64,000 bases of DNA from Epinephelus fuscoguttatus (GCF_011397635.1 NC_064758.1:22156513-22220512), one strand, 5' to 3'; shown: positions 39,486-52,627, numbered from the stretch's first letter. Numbers and translations are program-made. The notes: a model not told the origin generated them from the sequence alone.

Positions 39486-41538
39486 ACGGATATTACCAGG
39501 AAAAGCGGTTGCTTTTTACCAAGACATTGCTCAGTTTCCTGCTGGGACTGTGCCCCTAAAACTGGGTATTTTAACCCAAAACATTTTTGTGTCTAAACCT
39601 AACCACACATTAACTACAGTGTACAGTACACTACCTAATAACATGCAAATGTAATGCATCCGTGGTTTGCAGAGACATTTGGTGCCAACATTTTTTTGGG
39701 TTGTGGTCAGACGTGACATTTGTTGTTCAGATCCACACAATCAGGAGAAATGCTTGATGACTTTGTCGACCTTGTGATCTTTTGTTTAATGCTTTAATGA
39801 CTGTATTTCCTGCCCAGTTGACAATCAAGTTATGGTATCTGTGCACATTCATTCTCCTAGAAAGAGGAAACTCACTGATTTTGGTGACCTTATGGTCTCC
39901 TAGAACTACAATTTTGGGATTATTATTCCTTGGCTTTTGTGCATGCACAAACTGGGTCCTCCCTTTCCATAACATGTATAATCCACTACACACAATTCCT
40001 ACTTACGCTTCTTATTCCACTACAACTCTGCATCATTTGTATATATGAGTGTGTGGAGATGGCACGTGTTATTTAATTGCTCTTTATTTGTCACACAGCT
40101 GTGCATGTGGAAAATATGTTGCCCACTCACTATAAACAAAACAGAGCCAACCAACAACAACTTTTGCAGATTCGTTAGTGTATAGAAAATCAACCTTGAG
40201 GCTAAAATCTGCTCCTCCCACAGATGAAATGAGGCGGGGTACTTTTGCTTCAATAGACGTGTGCTACATTTACATTGCATGCCAGCCTGCATGGCTTCCT
40301 GCAGCATTTTTCCTGTTCACCACCTCACGGTCCTTAGAATCCCCCCCACTAAAATGTGGAACAGTAGATATGTAAAAAGGAGTTCAATGGGTCCTCTCAG
40401 CTCATGAAATATCCAACACATAATGTTAACATTGTGGGCAAGTGAGCATATTTTTACCTTTACTACCATGACAGCATCTCTATGAATAAGACGCTGTTTA
40501 ATGAAAAAAACAGCCAAACTGCTGCTCGTGTTATCCAGATAAAACTGGAGAAAATATAAATAGCTGCATTGTGGACTCTTGGCAGTCACAGTTTACATGT
40601 AGGCACTTCAGAATCCAATACTCTCTTCGGCTTCTCTATTAACATTGGACCGCCTCGGGGGAGAAATATTACTATCTGTAATACTTGAAAACAACCACTT
40701 GAGTCAGAAAGAAGGAGGGAGGAGAGGTTTCACCCAAAGACACATTTCTTCCCTGTCAAGCTTTTATATAGCATGTTCACCCTCTTTGCACTCCACGAAA
40801 GACAAAATGAAAAATAATCTTAAAGGGTCCCCTGCCTCTTGCCATGGTGAGTTCCCTTCAGACCATCTAAGGCCTGAGAGGAGGCATGATAGTTTATTAA
40901 TAAGATAAATCCCTGTACTTTGTGGCCACTTGCCATTTCAATTTAAGAAGCAATATTGGAAATGAGGGGAAATGTTGGCAGATCTGGGATTATTAAGCAC
41001 CATTTGGAGAGTGGTGTGTGTTTACACGAATGGGAGGTCTAAATATTGGAGCTCAGACAGGAAATAATTACAGAAATGTGAAATGCATTATTCCAGCTTG
41101 TGCGTGGATGCTGGAAAGAGCCAGGCAATAAAAGAGTTCTGCAATGTGAGCGCTTCTGTCACAGGGGGAGGGGATAAAATCCCTGTGAAATATGTGTATG
41201 CATTATTAACATTCAGAAGAGAATGAGTATAGGCACCGTTTTAGTCTGTCATTTGAATTGTCATGATTAAATTATCAGGGCATTCATGAGTGTAGTGCAC
41301 TGTGCCCCACATCTTTAAAGTGAAATAGACTTCACAGGGTTCAGCTTTGATTGATTTAATGTAAGCAGGTTTTCATGAGCTTTTAAATCACAGGACAGGT
41401 TTATTGGGGAGGCTGGACATGAATGAGTTTTAATGGAAGAGACAAGAACGCAATTTGGTAGATTAGGATATAAACCATCATGTAGTGCATGAATTTATCT
41501 TGACTCTCATTTACTGATGGTGTAGGTCAGTTTTTACT
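39486..41538. other. Intergenic DNA with a candidate regulatory block at 40920-41500
   Basis: No gene recognised. The 40920-41500 stretch has no repeat character and carries clustered AT-rich homeodomain/POU-like cores (AAATAATTACAG, GCATTATTAACATT, GATTAAATTATCAG, GATTGATTTAATG). It could be a conserved enhancer. The evidence is texture only. Confidence 0.3.
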
Positions 41539-41920
41539 TCATCCATCCATCCATTTTTTCAACCAATCCAACCAACCAACCAATCCATCCATCCATCCAT
41601 CCATCCATCCTTTGAAGCAATCCATCCATCCATCCATCCATCCATCCATCCTTTGAAGCAATCCATCCATCCATCCATCCATCCTTTCAAGCAATAAATC
41701 CATCCTTTCAAGCAATAAATCCATTTATCCAAACAAGCTATCCATTCATCCATCCATCATCCATCCATCCATCCATCCTTTCAAGCAATCAATCCATGTA
41801 TCCGTACAAGCCATCCATTCATCCATCCATCATCCATCCATCATCCACCCATCCATCCTTTCAAGCATTCCATCCATCCATCCATCCATCCATCCATCCA
41901 TCCATCCATCCATCCATCCT
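41539..41920. repeat. (CATC)n/(GATG)n array with regular CTTTCAAGCAA spacers
   Basis: Long runs of CATC are broken about eight times by a spacer of the form CTTT(C/G)AAGCAAT (near 41608, 41651, 41684, 41705, 41733, 41777, 41801 and 41858; two of these are variants such as CCGTACAAGCC). The minus strand reads as GATG, giving an open frame of Met-Asp-Gly-Trp repeats that is not a gene. GATG tracts seeded by RTE-type LINE tails are common in fish. Confidence 0.92.
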
Positions 41921-43230
41921 CTCTCCTGCTCAGGAGTTACAGTGTACATGCAGTATGTGTTGTGCTTTCATATGTGCTATTTCCATATGCAGATTGCTTC
42001 GTGGCTTTGCATGTTCATATGGAATTCTCTGTGACTACTTCTTGACCCTGTGACCTTCAAAGTACATGTGACAGCCATGAAAAGGCTCCTGATTAAATGC
42101 TTTGTCCTGTGCCAAATGCATTCCTTCTGCACTGATGTATGCACCCTCCATCATCCACCAGCCCCCATATGGGAATTCATGTTTGTTTCTATGGCAACAG
42201 ATACCAATGCAGGAATTAATGCAATCTAAAATTTTCAGTAGAGTGAAAATTTTCTGTGTTTAGTGATATAATCACACACACAGGCTTAAACTCACACTAA
42301 GCTCTTATTAATTTTGGTGAAGTCAAGCTGAATGTTTCGGTTATCGTTGGAAAGGGGCAGAGGAGGTAAACACCTAGAAAAACAGATGAGACTGCTTTTG
42401 CAAAACCACCCAGTGAGCATTTTTCCCCTCATTTGGCCCAAATCCTTTTAACCCAGGCATCTGGACCATGGCTGCAAACAACTTAAATGTTTTATGCGCG
42501 GGCAATCTAAGTCTATTCACACACAGCAGTGGAGAGACTGAACGACGCCTGTGAAAATAAATTAAGTGAAAAGGAGAGGTGGTCCTCAGGGATTAAGACC
42601 TCTTATTTGCAGGTGTATATGGGACCATTAAGGACCAGATGGGCTGTGGTTTCAGGAATAAGATGCCCAGCCAAAGGGGTCATGTGAGGATCATTTTCAT
42701 TGTGTACACTAACAGTGTGAGACAAGTGATTAACGGGAGATCGGGTTGAATAGACTTAAATTTCTCTTTGTACTACACACAAGTATGTGTATGTGTGTGG
42801 GGGTTGTGTACGTGAAGATGAAAGGGGTAAAAGAGAGAGGAATGACGAGGAAAAAAAGAAAAGGGCTCCTTGGGGACCTCTCTGGTTGGCGGGGTGGAAC
42901 TGGGACGGGTCAGGACAGCTGGGTCAGGCTAGAGTTTAATTTATTTATTTATCCATCCATTTCTAATTTATTTTCCCTTTCTTTTATCCATTTATTTATC
43001 TACTTTCATTTTATTTGTCTTGATTTGTATGTTTTTCCTTCTCCTTTACACTTACTTTATCTCACTTTAGGCTGCCACAGAACCGTGGAGGGTAGCTGGC
43101 CCGTTGCAGGTCAGATCCTGTCTAGATAAGCCCCCAACCCAACAGGACGGGGCTGTTCAACTGGGTTAGAGTAGCAACTTTCTTCTTGAATGGGGACTGT
43201 GAGTAAGGAAATCAGGCACTCTCTCACCAT
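41921..43230. other. Intergenic DNA, nothing recognised
   Basis: No exon or definable repeat. The 127-codon frame at 42746-43129 is of low-complexity, chance-like composition and has no recognisable domain. Confidence 0.35.
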
Positions 43231-45039
43231 GGGCCCCGTTTCCACCGAACGGTACATTTCAGTTTGGTACACATTTTTTCTGTTTCCACTGTGAAAAGTT
43301 GTGGATGGTACCTATGGAACCGTTCCATACAGCCCCATTTTTGGTACCCTCTCTGTTGGGGTACCTAGCACACAGATCTGGTGCTAAAAGGTGGAGCTGT
43401 GAACACTGCAGTCTGTGATTGGTCAATAGCGGATGGTCACTCTGCTCAGGGCTGAGTTGTGGCTAGTTTTGAGGCTCATGTAACCACTGTTCATACTGTG
43501 GAGAGTTTTACTACTGTAACTATAAAATGAAAGGATGTTTTGCCGCCTCTTGCAGCAGTTGAGTCGTGCAAAAAATAACTTAATTCACTGTGGCGACTGC
43601 CGGCGACTTTTAAGGTGGAACGTTACCTTGTAATGTTACTCAGTGCATGAGATGACAACATGAAGCCATCAAAAATTAGACAAGAATACACTACAAAACA
43701 ACAACAGTACATATAGCCATACGTTTTTAAATGATAATGAAATAATATTTCTAATTTAAATTTCCGGATGCCTGTCATCCTTCTGCCTCTCTGGCAGGCA
43801 GCATCAATTTCGCCATGGTCCCTAACCGCGCCCCTCTCCCTCCTCCCCCCGCAACCTGCTGTCTTCTGTAATGTGATGCTGCTGAGTGACAAACTGACAG
43901 TGGGGTGCCATCGTCATGTAGAGGCAAAAGCCCTCTGGGGCGCAGTACAAAAAAAAAAGAAAAAAGAAAAGAAGAGGAGGAGAAACGTGAACGACACCAA
44001 GGTAATGATGTGATGAAACACTTCAATTAAAATGGCAGAAACACAATGTAAGTTACAGTTACTTGCAAGTTAAGCGGTTAGGCTACTAAGTTAACGTTAC
44101 TACGTAACGTCAATGTTACTGCGACTTCATTAGCCACTTGTTTTAGGAATACTTTCAGCATTCAGCTAGAGTTAATGTCAGTTAATGTTGCTCCCATCTT
44201 AGTGAAAGTTGGAAAGAAAGACTCATTGGGGGAATGAATAAGCAACATAATTTAATATATTGGCCTATCTTTTCTTTTAATGTTTAGTGTGCTGCAGCAC
44301 AAACCACTCACTGTTTACCAACCAGGCATATATTCATATACTGTATATTTATGTTTTCCAATTTTCAGATTTGTGTAATTTGTGATGTTACAGTTGCATT
44401 TTTTATATTTTGGCTGTTTGCTGTGTTTAAAATGTCATTAGATCAAGGCAGGCTGTAATGTTAGGTGCTATTATGGTTATGCCATGATGGTTTCACAATC
44501 AACAGCCATTTGATTAATATATTGTAAAAGCCCAGTTTGTCAAATATATGTATTGTGAACTGTAAGTTAATATAACTTAAGTAATGTTCATGTTTATTGC
44601 AATGCAACATTTGTTTAATAATTAATAAAATCCAGACATTTTTTCAGAAGTTTTTGAAATGTTTCTTCAGTAGTTTTTGAAAACCGAGGTTTGAACCGAA
44701 CTGTGAGTCGGGGGGCGCCAGCAAATATCTTGCCTAGGGTGCCAAATTGGTCAGGCACGGCCCTGGAGAGAGACTCTCACTGCAGCCTGTTTTATTTTGT
44801 TCTGAAAATGTTGGCGTGCAGCCTCGTTCTGTGGTTGATAAATGAGGCGCAGACTTCCATCTGTGTCACCAGTAATGAGTAAAATACAGTGATTGCTGGA
44901 TGGAGCAGTGAGTGACAACAACAATACCACATCTAAGGTTACTGTTTGCAGTGGAAACACTAGGGTGTAGGTACCATGTCTGAAGGGTTACTTTTGGTTC
45001 CAAAGGTACCATACTTGAAGTGTTTGGTGGAAATGGGCT
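43231..45039. mobile_element. Non-autonomous DNA transposon, about 1.8 kb, GTTTCCACCGAAC-type ends
   Basis: The left end GGGCCCCGTTTCCACCGAAC is answered by an inverted GTGTTTGGTGGAAATGGGCT at the right end. Subterminal words are mirrored too (GGTACCTATGGAACC near 43308 and TTGGTTCCAAAGGTACC near 44994). The interior is mostly non-coding, with an A-rich purine run at 43949-43985. A short patch at 44706-44765 (GGGGGGCGCCAGC and CACGGCCCTG) looks like another repeat inserted inside. I cannot place the superfamily and see no clear target duplication. Confidence 0.65.
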
Positions 45040-45642
45040 ATAATGTCCCATATTAGTCCTTTCTCCCAAACCCCTTTCAATTCTAAGAGCCCAGTCAGAG
45101 TCGTTGCCCCATTTTGGGGAATCACTGGTGATGGAAGGCATAAAGGGATGAGTAATAGAACTTAATTAGGCAATAAGCCAAGAGAGGCTCTGGTTTAGCT
45201 GTTTTAAAATCACTGTGAACTATGGCCTCGGATGGCTTATTTCTTTATTAAACATATATTCCTAACTGGCATATCAGGCAATGTTTTCATAAAATATACA
45301 AAACAAAAACAAAACATTCAATAATTTATTGATAACAAATAATCATTATCCTGCCAAGCAAAGTAGGTCTTCAGCAGCATTTAGCAGAATGGCTGCCAAG
45401 CAACAAAGTACTGCAACATGGAGCCAAAGAAGTTCACAACCATGGGCTCTCGTATACTTATCCTGAGGACAAAGGAAAAAAAAACTCTCATCATGTTGTA
45501 GTTACATTATAACCATATATGTATCTGCCATTGGCGACTATTATCCGCACTTTCCCTACACTGTTGTCACTTTCCAGTGACATTTAAAAAATGATATCAC
45601 AGTTGACAATATCCCTAATGCTAGAGAAAAATGACCGTAATA
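45040..45642. other. Intergenic DNA, nothing recognised
   Basis: AT-rich, with no exon or definable repeat seen. Confidence 0.35.
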
Positions 45643-46257
45643 AGCCCTTTTTACACAGAGGTCGCTCCATAGGGGCAGCTACAAAGTTCTCTTTACGCAG
45701 AACCAAATGACAGCAGCATCATGGTGCTCCAGTGTGTGATTATACACTGCACCCCGGCACCCTGCAATTAAATGAGTTGTGATGGGCTCAACATTACGTA
45801 CAGCGTCGGCCTCTAGTGTGACATAAAACATACGTGTTGGCAATGCTTTCTAAACAATAACAGTGGCATACCATGTAAATCACAATCAGTTACCTTCTCT
45901 GTCACATGGCGGCTAATGTCACCTCTGCTCTGAGGTTAAGGAGCTCCCAAATCTAATTGTCTTCCCAGTATGCGGACATTTATGGTCGCTATCTTCTTTG
46001 AGTTAGCTAATTGCTAACAGTGCTTTTTATGTCGCCAACACAATAGGTAATCAAAAGGTCATCCCCTGCCCGGGTCACGTCTTCCTGGCTTTACGTTTTA
46101 CATAGACGTCATCTCAGGGCTGTTATTACATCTATTCCCAGCTCAGAGGCAAGATCACTCTGTCCCCCCTTTGCACGATCATACCTTATATAGAGAACGG
46201 CAATGCAGCACAACAGTGTGATATTCCTGCCCTGGACAGGCAGTGTAAAAGTACAGC
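45643..46257. mobile_element. MITE with CTTTTTACAC-type ends
   Basis: The left end GCCCTTTTTACACAGAG is mirrored by GGCAGTGTAAAAGTACAGCC on the right. The body (about 615 bp) is richer in CpG than its flanks and contains no coding sequence. The pattern resembles a common fish MITE; superfamily and exact ends are uncertain. Confidence 0.5.
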
Positions 46258-49200
46258 CTACAAATAAAAAAATGCAAGCTAGCTAAACTTACATCTTTAA
46301 CTTACCACAGATTGTTTGTCCGCTTTGGATTGAGATATGAGGCCAGTGGGACTACAGCAATGACAGGTATTATTCCAATGAAGTGAGGGACACAGTGGGT
46401 TCCTTGGCTGCTCAAATATAAATCCCTGTAAGCTCTCATTGTTGCTTTCATGGCATCTTTGTGATTTTTGTGCTTTCAAAGTGACAGTATTGCATAGCTC
46501 TTAACTGTTCTCATCCTGGCAATGATAAATGATTCACACATCAGTAGGCGGATGCCCTCTTTAGCTCTGCCTCGCCTATGCAGCTGCACATCGAACCACA
46601 GTGTTGACAAGAACTTCAGGTGAGCGAACGGACCACATAGTCTGTTTATTGGTCTCAGCTTTGTTTCTTTAATTCCTCTGCTGCATCAACGTGTCCTCTT
46701 TCTTTCAATTACTTATCCTTGCTTCGCCCACCCAGTAAATCAAGGGAGTCCAAACTGAATGTGAAAATACCTGGGAGCCAGCTGCTTCTTGAATCATACT
46801 GGTTATCAAAAAAAAAAATGCTGAATACAAATAACACAAATGAAACAGTTTCATCTATCAGTGAAAAAGTATTCAACTTTCCACTGCTCCTGAAAGCGGT
46901 GGCCCTCACTGTTTACTTTTCACATCTATGTGAAAAATATCTGCTCCTAGGTAACCATTCATTTGCTTGTTTTCATGAACACACATTACACACACTCTAC
47001 TTTGTGTATACCAACAAACAGTGTTATGGTCCTACCATTGTAAGGTGAATGGAAAAAATGCAAAGTGATCTTGCTTGATAATCAAATATAGTATAGCGGG
47101 CCCTTATAGTATATTTTAAAAGACAAGCCGTGGTGTGTTTAAAATCAGTCTGCTGGCCACACTTAGCATGCAGGCCAGACTTTTGTGTGTGCCTGCAGTA
47201 ACTCGAAATTCACAACAAAATCTGACACTTTGAAACAACAGATAATAGGTGCAGTGATAGGCTACTGTTGTAATGCAATCACAGATGTATGCAGAGTGTT
47301 TTACAATGGCTTCGAATGCAGCTCAGCCAATCATTATCAAGGGCCGTAACTGTTTTACGAATGAGTAAATGATATGAATAGATCAATGCAAGAGTATAAA
47401 AAGAGTCAATAAGCAAACAATTACCAAACAAATAAATAAATGACTTAATGAGGTTATTTATCATTCTAAGTTGTATGCTTGTGTATAGTGTGCACATAAA
47501 TATGCCTTTGTATCTGCAGTACCCGCAGTTTGTTGGAATAAACTCATGAGGACTATCGGCCTCTGTGATTTCGAAAAAAAAGAATGCAGAATTTGTCAGT
47601 AAATAAATAACAGTGAATCAGCGTGTCAAGAAAAGAAAGTGCTTAACATCTCAGGATTTAGCCAAAACGACTGTCCCTGAGAAGAATACCATCGGTATTT
47701 TAGTCCAATTGACAGCTTCTTTTCCGGCAGCTATTGAGGCGCTCACGCTTCATTACACAGAGACGTGTAGGGGAGAGAGTTTATCGGCCACCACAAAGAT
47801 CTGCTGGAATACGTTAAAGACACTCCTGGACTCGAAACCAATCATTGTCAATGCTGACAGCGTACAAACTGCTGACTGACTCCATGTTCCTAAAGCTGAG
47901 GTGTTACGAGACTGTGAAACAGCCAGTGGCGTCCTCCTCCTCTATTAGCATATTCATGTGCAAGGATTGATTCTGTCTGACACAACTGAACACACACAAG
48001 CTGCAGCTGCAACCCAAGGCTTTGTGCTACCTTATATGATATTTGAAATTATTAAACAGGAAGAAATGTTACATTCTTTTGTCACTGTAATGCTCAAATA
48101 CACCTTTGAAAAACACTTTCGATGACAACTGCTTTTCTCACCATAAACGTTGAAACCAGTGAAAAAAAGGTCATGCATGAGCCTGCCAAGATTGTTCCTT
48201 GGGCATCAATGTAAAATACCTTCTATACATTAGTCCACCTATACAATACCAAATATTTTCATCAAGATAAAGACTCCACTAGCTTAAACTGACCCCCTAA
48301 ATCACAGACTATAAGTCATCACACATTATTTACAGCTTAGGTCAGTGTGATGGACTGCCTTGGAGCAATCTTGTTTTAAAATCTTGCCACTCTTTGTGCT
48401 AATAGCCAAGAAACAATCACATGAAATAATAAGCTGTATCTGAAGCATCTTGCAAAACAAGGTTAAGCAATTCTGTTCACAAAAACAACAAACAAAAACT
48501 CATTAGAAGAAATAGATTTTTTAGCTTCAAAGCCCCAAATCGTGAATTTTTTAGTACATTTTGCCTTCAGTCTCCAACTGGGAACAGTCAGAGCTTTGTC
48601 TGTGGATCTGCAGATGTATCTTTGTCCATAGGGACATATAAGTTAAGCAGTACAAGCCTTTTTTTTCCTTTGCTGCAATGTCATCAAAATGTTAAAGTCA
48701 CTTCTGACAAGAGCTGGAAACCAGTGTAAGTTTGTCAGTCTGAGGTAACTGCAGGCTCTAAAGAGTTTCTTTTACTTTGAGATCAGAATACAAAGAGATA
48801 AAATCAATGTGAGATGAAACAAACGTGCGAGTTATTTCTCCTCCAGGGGAAAACAACTTTCATTGTAACTTTCAGAGATTTATAGCTGCTTGAAAATGAG
48901 AAGGTCACCGCTGTCCTTCTGAACCCAGCAGCATACAGAGTGCAGTTTGCAGATGTGCTGATGTTGTATGAGATACGTCACTAAGTACTGATGATAAATG
49001 TGGATCCTTCAGGATGTGACTAATAATCAGGTTACACTCTGAAACTGACCTGTGTCAACTTCAATTGCTCCAGGTGTCTATAAGCTGCCTGTGATAAATG
49101 TACTGCAGAGGTGTGCAATATGTACTGTAATGTTTCTCAGCTCATAACACACTGTCAGAGCGAGAGGTGAATATTTCATCAACACATTTCCATTCACACT

Positions 49201-49482
49201 CTGTATGGTAGTGTTTACAGTCAGGAAAGTTCCTATAGTGTGTATGTATATAGCAGGTGCAGTGAAATAAATATTCATGGCATTCTTTACTTTGCCTTGA
49301 TTCTGCCCTGCTGAACGAACCTGAATCACAGCACTGGAAATTGACTTTCAGGGAATTGCATGAACATCGACGGTTTAATTACAATTTAAAAACGTTAATT
49401 TTCTCAGTACGAATGGGGCTAGAACATGTCACTGAGGGTATAAAGTATATCATTATGCGACAAGAATATGTAGGGCCATGAG
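46258..49482. other. Intergenic DNA, nothing recognised
   Basis: An 88-codon plus-strand frame at 47613-47879 has protein-like composition but no recognisable domain and no good splice context. I do not call it. The rest is ordinary AT-rich DNA. Confidence 0.35.
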
Positions 49483-49902
49483 TTAAAGGAAGAGAGTTCA
49501 GGTTTTAGTGTGCATCTAGCAGTGAGGATTGCAGATTGCAACCAACTGAAACTTCTCCCATGTGCCAAGCGTGAACTCCTGATTAGGGTTCCATCAGTGT
49601 TCATTGGCTTGTCGCAGAGGGGCTTCTAACCATGGTGGTTGACACAAAAATGCAAAAACATGAATGGTCCTTTCTAGAGGCAGCGTCTGGTTTGTCCACC
49701 TTGGGCTACTGTGGAAACATGGCTGTGCAACAAGGCAGGCTCCTTGGATGAGGACCAGCTCCCTATATAGATATAAATGGCTCATTCTAAAGTAACAAAA
49801 ACAAAACTATTCTTATTTTCAGGTGATCATACAAGAAAGAAAACACAACAGAATTAATTTCTGCCAATATATCCCCCTAAATCCTTCACACTGGAGCTTT
49901 GA
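49483..49902. mobile_element. TTAA-flanked MITE (family C), copy 2, decayed
   Basis: It has the same order of blocks as the element at 21411-21961: GAGGATTGCAGATTGCAACC, ACTTCTCCCATGTGCC, GCGTGAACTCC, GGCTACTGTGGAAACATGG, TTCAGGTGATCATA and CTGCCAATATATCC. The flanks are TTAA (49483-49486) and TTGA (49899-49902). Its central part is shorter by about 130 bp than in copy 1. Confidence 0.75.
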
Positions 49903-50024
49903 GATATGAGTATAATAATTATTAACATAAAGGTCACTCTTTAAAAAACATGGAATTATTTTAGTGATGACACATGATCAAAGGTAATATTTACTTGCTC
50001 TGCTGTTTAGATATATTAAAGTGA

Positions 50025-50505
50025 ACCATAAACTGTATAAAATAAGGGCGTAGCTACCATGATGTCACCAATAGTTTGTGTACTCCCATTTTGAAGCCTT
50101 GAGCTCAACATTTAGACCACCGCCATCTTGGTTTCTGGGAGCCAGGAGTGAGGGCTGCTGCGGCTCAGGAGGTAGAGCAGGTTGTCCACCTTTCAGAAGA
50201 TCAGCAGTTTGATCCCCAGCTCCTCCAGTCCACATGTCTTGGTATCCTTGAGCAAGATACTGAACCCCAAATTGCTCCCGGTGGCTGTTCCATCGGTGTG
50301 TGAGTATGGTAAAGTTGTGCTATCCTGCACGGTAGCCTTGGTCAGAGTGTGAATAGGTGAATGTAAGCCATAGTGTGAAAAGCACTTTGAGTTGTCGGAA
50401 GACTAGAAAGGTGCAAGGTGCTATACAAGAGCAAGTCTTTTCACCATATTTGGGTGAGTGGGTTGAGCTGTGGAGTGGGGACAGTTGTCATGAACTGGGA
50501 AGTTT
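50025..50505 (+). mobile_element. MITE-like repeat (family E), copy 1, split by a SINE
   Basis: The left part (50025-50154) carries GATGTCACCAATAGTTTGTG, CTCCCATTTTGAAGCC and CGCCATCTTGG. After the SINE it resumes with ATATTTGGGTGAGTGGG and GAGCTGTGGAGTGGGG. The same blocks run uninterrupted, in reverse orientation, at 53270-53505. The class is unknown. Confidence 0.65.
50155..50446 (+). mobile_element. tRNA-derived SINE with L2-type tail
   Basis: The tRNA-like head has a box-A-like GGCTCAGGAGGTAGAGCAGG and a box-B-like AGTTTGATCCCC. The body contains TTGGTATCCTTGAGCAAGAT and the 3' end reads GGTGCTATACAAGAGCAAG, resembling L2-type LINE tails. The head is much better preserved than in the SINE at 35745. 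It is inserted inside repeat family E. Confidence 0.8.
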
Positions 50506-52627
50506 TTTAGCCGTCTTTTGTGCCAGGTTGTAAAACATGTTTATTTCTGCTGTTTGCTGTTGGCTCATTATTCAGCCTCGGAGATTGCTACTTATGGTGA
50601 ACAGGGCTTTCTAATTTTCCTGTTCAGTCTTTGTATCTCAGCACAACAGGACAGGTGGTAATTAAATTCCAGTGCATATTCCCTGTCTCCTGAGGATGAA
50701 TCCTGATGGTTTTGCTGAACCCGATCGCCTTCTCTAACTGCTTTCAAGGCAAAATGTCCACTTGTTCACACAAAGGTATTAAAGTCATCAGACTGACATT
50801 TATGCATCACATTCAGACTCCACAGAGGACAAAACACTTTCCATTTTGGGAGGATGAGCTTTTGTGAGCCCCACCTTAAGGTAAACTTCAGCAAAGTTAA
50901 TGGCAATCTGTAAAGTGTAAAAACATTCATTCCTCTCAAGGATTTTGATTTTAATGTTAACATGGAATTTCCCCTTCAGCTGGTAACTTCACAATGAAAG
51001 GGAACAAAGCCTCTGCAGTCAGCGCCCTCAGCCTGAGGATGTGAGGCTGAATATATCTTTGAAATCACCTCTGAAACCACCTTTTGATATGTTGGACCAA
51101 AGCTCCATGTTTTATGTGTTATATTTATTTCACAGGTAGTATCTTATTTTATTGTGTTTAATGTATTTTTTATATTTTTTCTATTCTCTTGGCTTTTATT
51201 TTCTTGATTTTATCCGTTGCGGAGCTGAATTGTTTTTGTTCCCATGTAAAGCACTTTGTAACATTGTTTTAAAAAGGTGCTATATAAATTAATTGTATTA
51301 TCATCATTATATTTACACTAAATGGCCCATTTCAATTAATTCATTCAACATTTACAAAACATTTATTGAGGTGTAATAAATATTGTAGCCTCTAGGAGCC
51401 AGCGGTGGAGCTTTACACTTCTGGTCTTGTTCACTTGCATCAGTTGAAGTTAAAGTACTTCACTGATACAGATGTCATCCCTTAACTGTTTCTTTTGGTC
51501 TGTCTGTTTGGTGTAAACATATTCAGGTACATTGGAGCCATATTTCTGCCAAACAGAAGAATAAAGATAATCTCTGTTTTATAGATGCCCATTCATCTGA
51601 TGGAAAGCATATGAACCAGCACATACTGGGTTATATACTGCCTTCATATATTTTATTATTGTCAATCATAAATTCTCACATGGTGCAATGAGCAGTGCCC
51701 CTATAAGGAGGAATAACATCATGTCAGCTGAATTCATGATGAATGGTTTACGGACAAATGAGGGCACAGATTAAACACACACATCGCTCACACACAGATG
51801 TCATGATGCTGGGATCCGGATAATCCCAGCGTTGTGCTGAGATTCTTTGATGTAGTCGACTTTTATGGCTAAGACACACACTGCCTCAGCCTTAACATCC
51901 TCCACTCAGTTTCTAAACAGAATAACAGAAGAATGCATCACAATCTGTTAAAACTGTTTAAGACAAGTGACCAAATACTTCTTAGGTTTCTAGTTATCTG
52001 CTTAGGTTTCTAGTTATCTCATGCCTCAGCAATGTGTTTTTTTTCCTACCACATGCTATTGCTACAGGCTATATTCAGATCTGACAATCAAAAAGTTGAG
52101 CCTGTGCCTGGTTTACAAGTACTCTTTATTACCTTGTTTTAAATTCACATGAATAATACATGCCAAGGTCAAGGTCTTCTATCAATTTTCTTTAAAGGAT
52201 CTACTGAAGTGTCCAGGGCCTTGCCCAAGGGCAAGACATCAGTATCATGCCTCTGTGCATACTGATTACTTACAGTAAACAGTATTTCACAAACAAACCC
52301 AGACACATTAAACTGTGAACAGTTTTAGCCCCTTTTTTAGCCATTCATGCCAAGCTATTTTTGACTGGTAAATACCAGGTTATTACCTACACCTACATAC
52401 CTTAGTTTTGGAAAAATGAAATAGTGATTCCAGAGAGAAGCAGACAGAGGGGTCTACAGTCTGTGTTTGAAGGATATATCCAGGATGTCAAACTGACTCA
52501 GCAGCAACAACAGGTTAAAAAGACAAAGATAGTTAAAGCTAAAGCCGAACTATAGGCTACAGATCACAGTGTAAAAGTGAACCACCATATCACTGCTGAT
52601 CGCCACAGAATACAATGAATATAAAGG
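50506..52627. other. Intergenic DNA with a LINE 3' tail at about 51245-51310
   Basis: AAAGCACTTTGTAACATTG, AAAGGTGCTATATAAATTAA and TTGTATTATCATCATTAT mark the 3' end of an L2-type LINE, strongly 5'-truncated. No gene is recognised in the remainder. A direct duplication of CTTAGGTTTCTAGTTATCT occurs at about 51980-52020. Confidence 0.45.

Noticed and set aside
41539..41753. Minus-strand frames of Met-Asp-Gly-Trp repeats
   Set aside because: They are translations of the (GATG)n array.
42746..43129. 127-codon plus-strand frame
   Set aside because: Low-complexity Phe/Leu/Tyr/Ser composition in T-rich DNA, no domain and no splice support.
47613..47879. 88-codon plus-strand frame with protein-like composition
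   Set aside because: No recognised domain, no splice-site support and no partner exon. At this length chance is the simplest explanation.
50155..50230. Possible tRNA gene
   Set aside because: The box-A and box-B-like words belong to a SINE head followed by a SINE body and LINE-type tail. No cloverleaf with an anticodon arm is evident.
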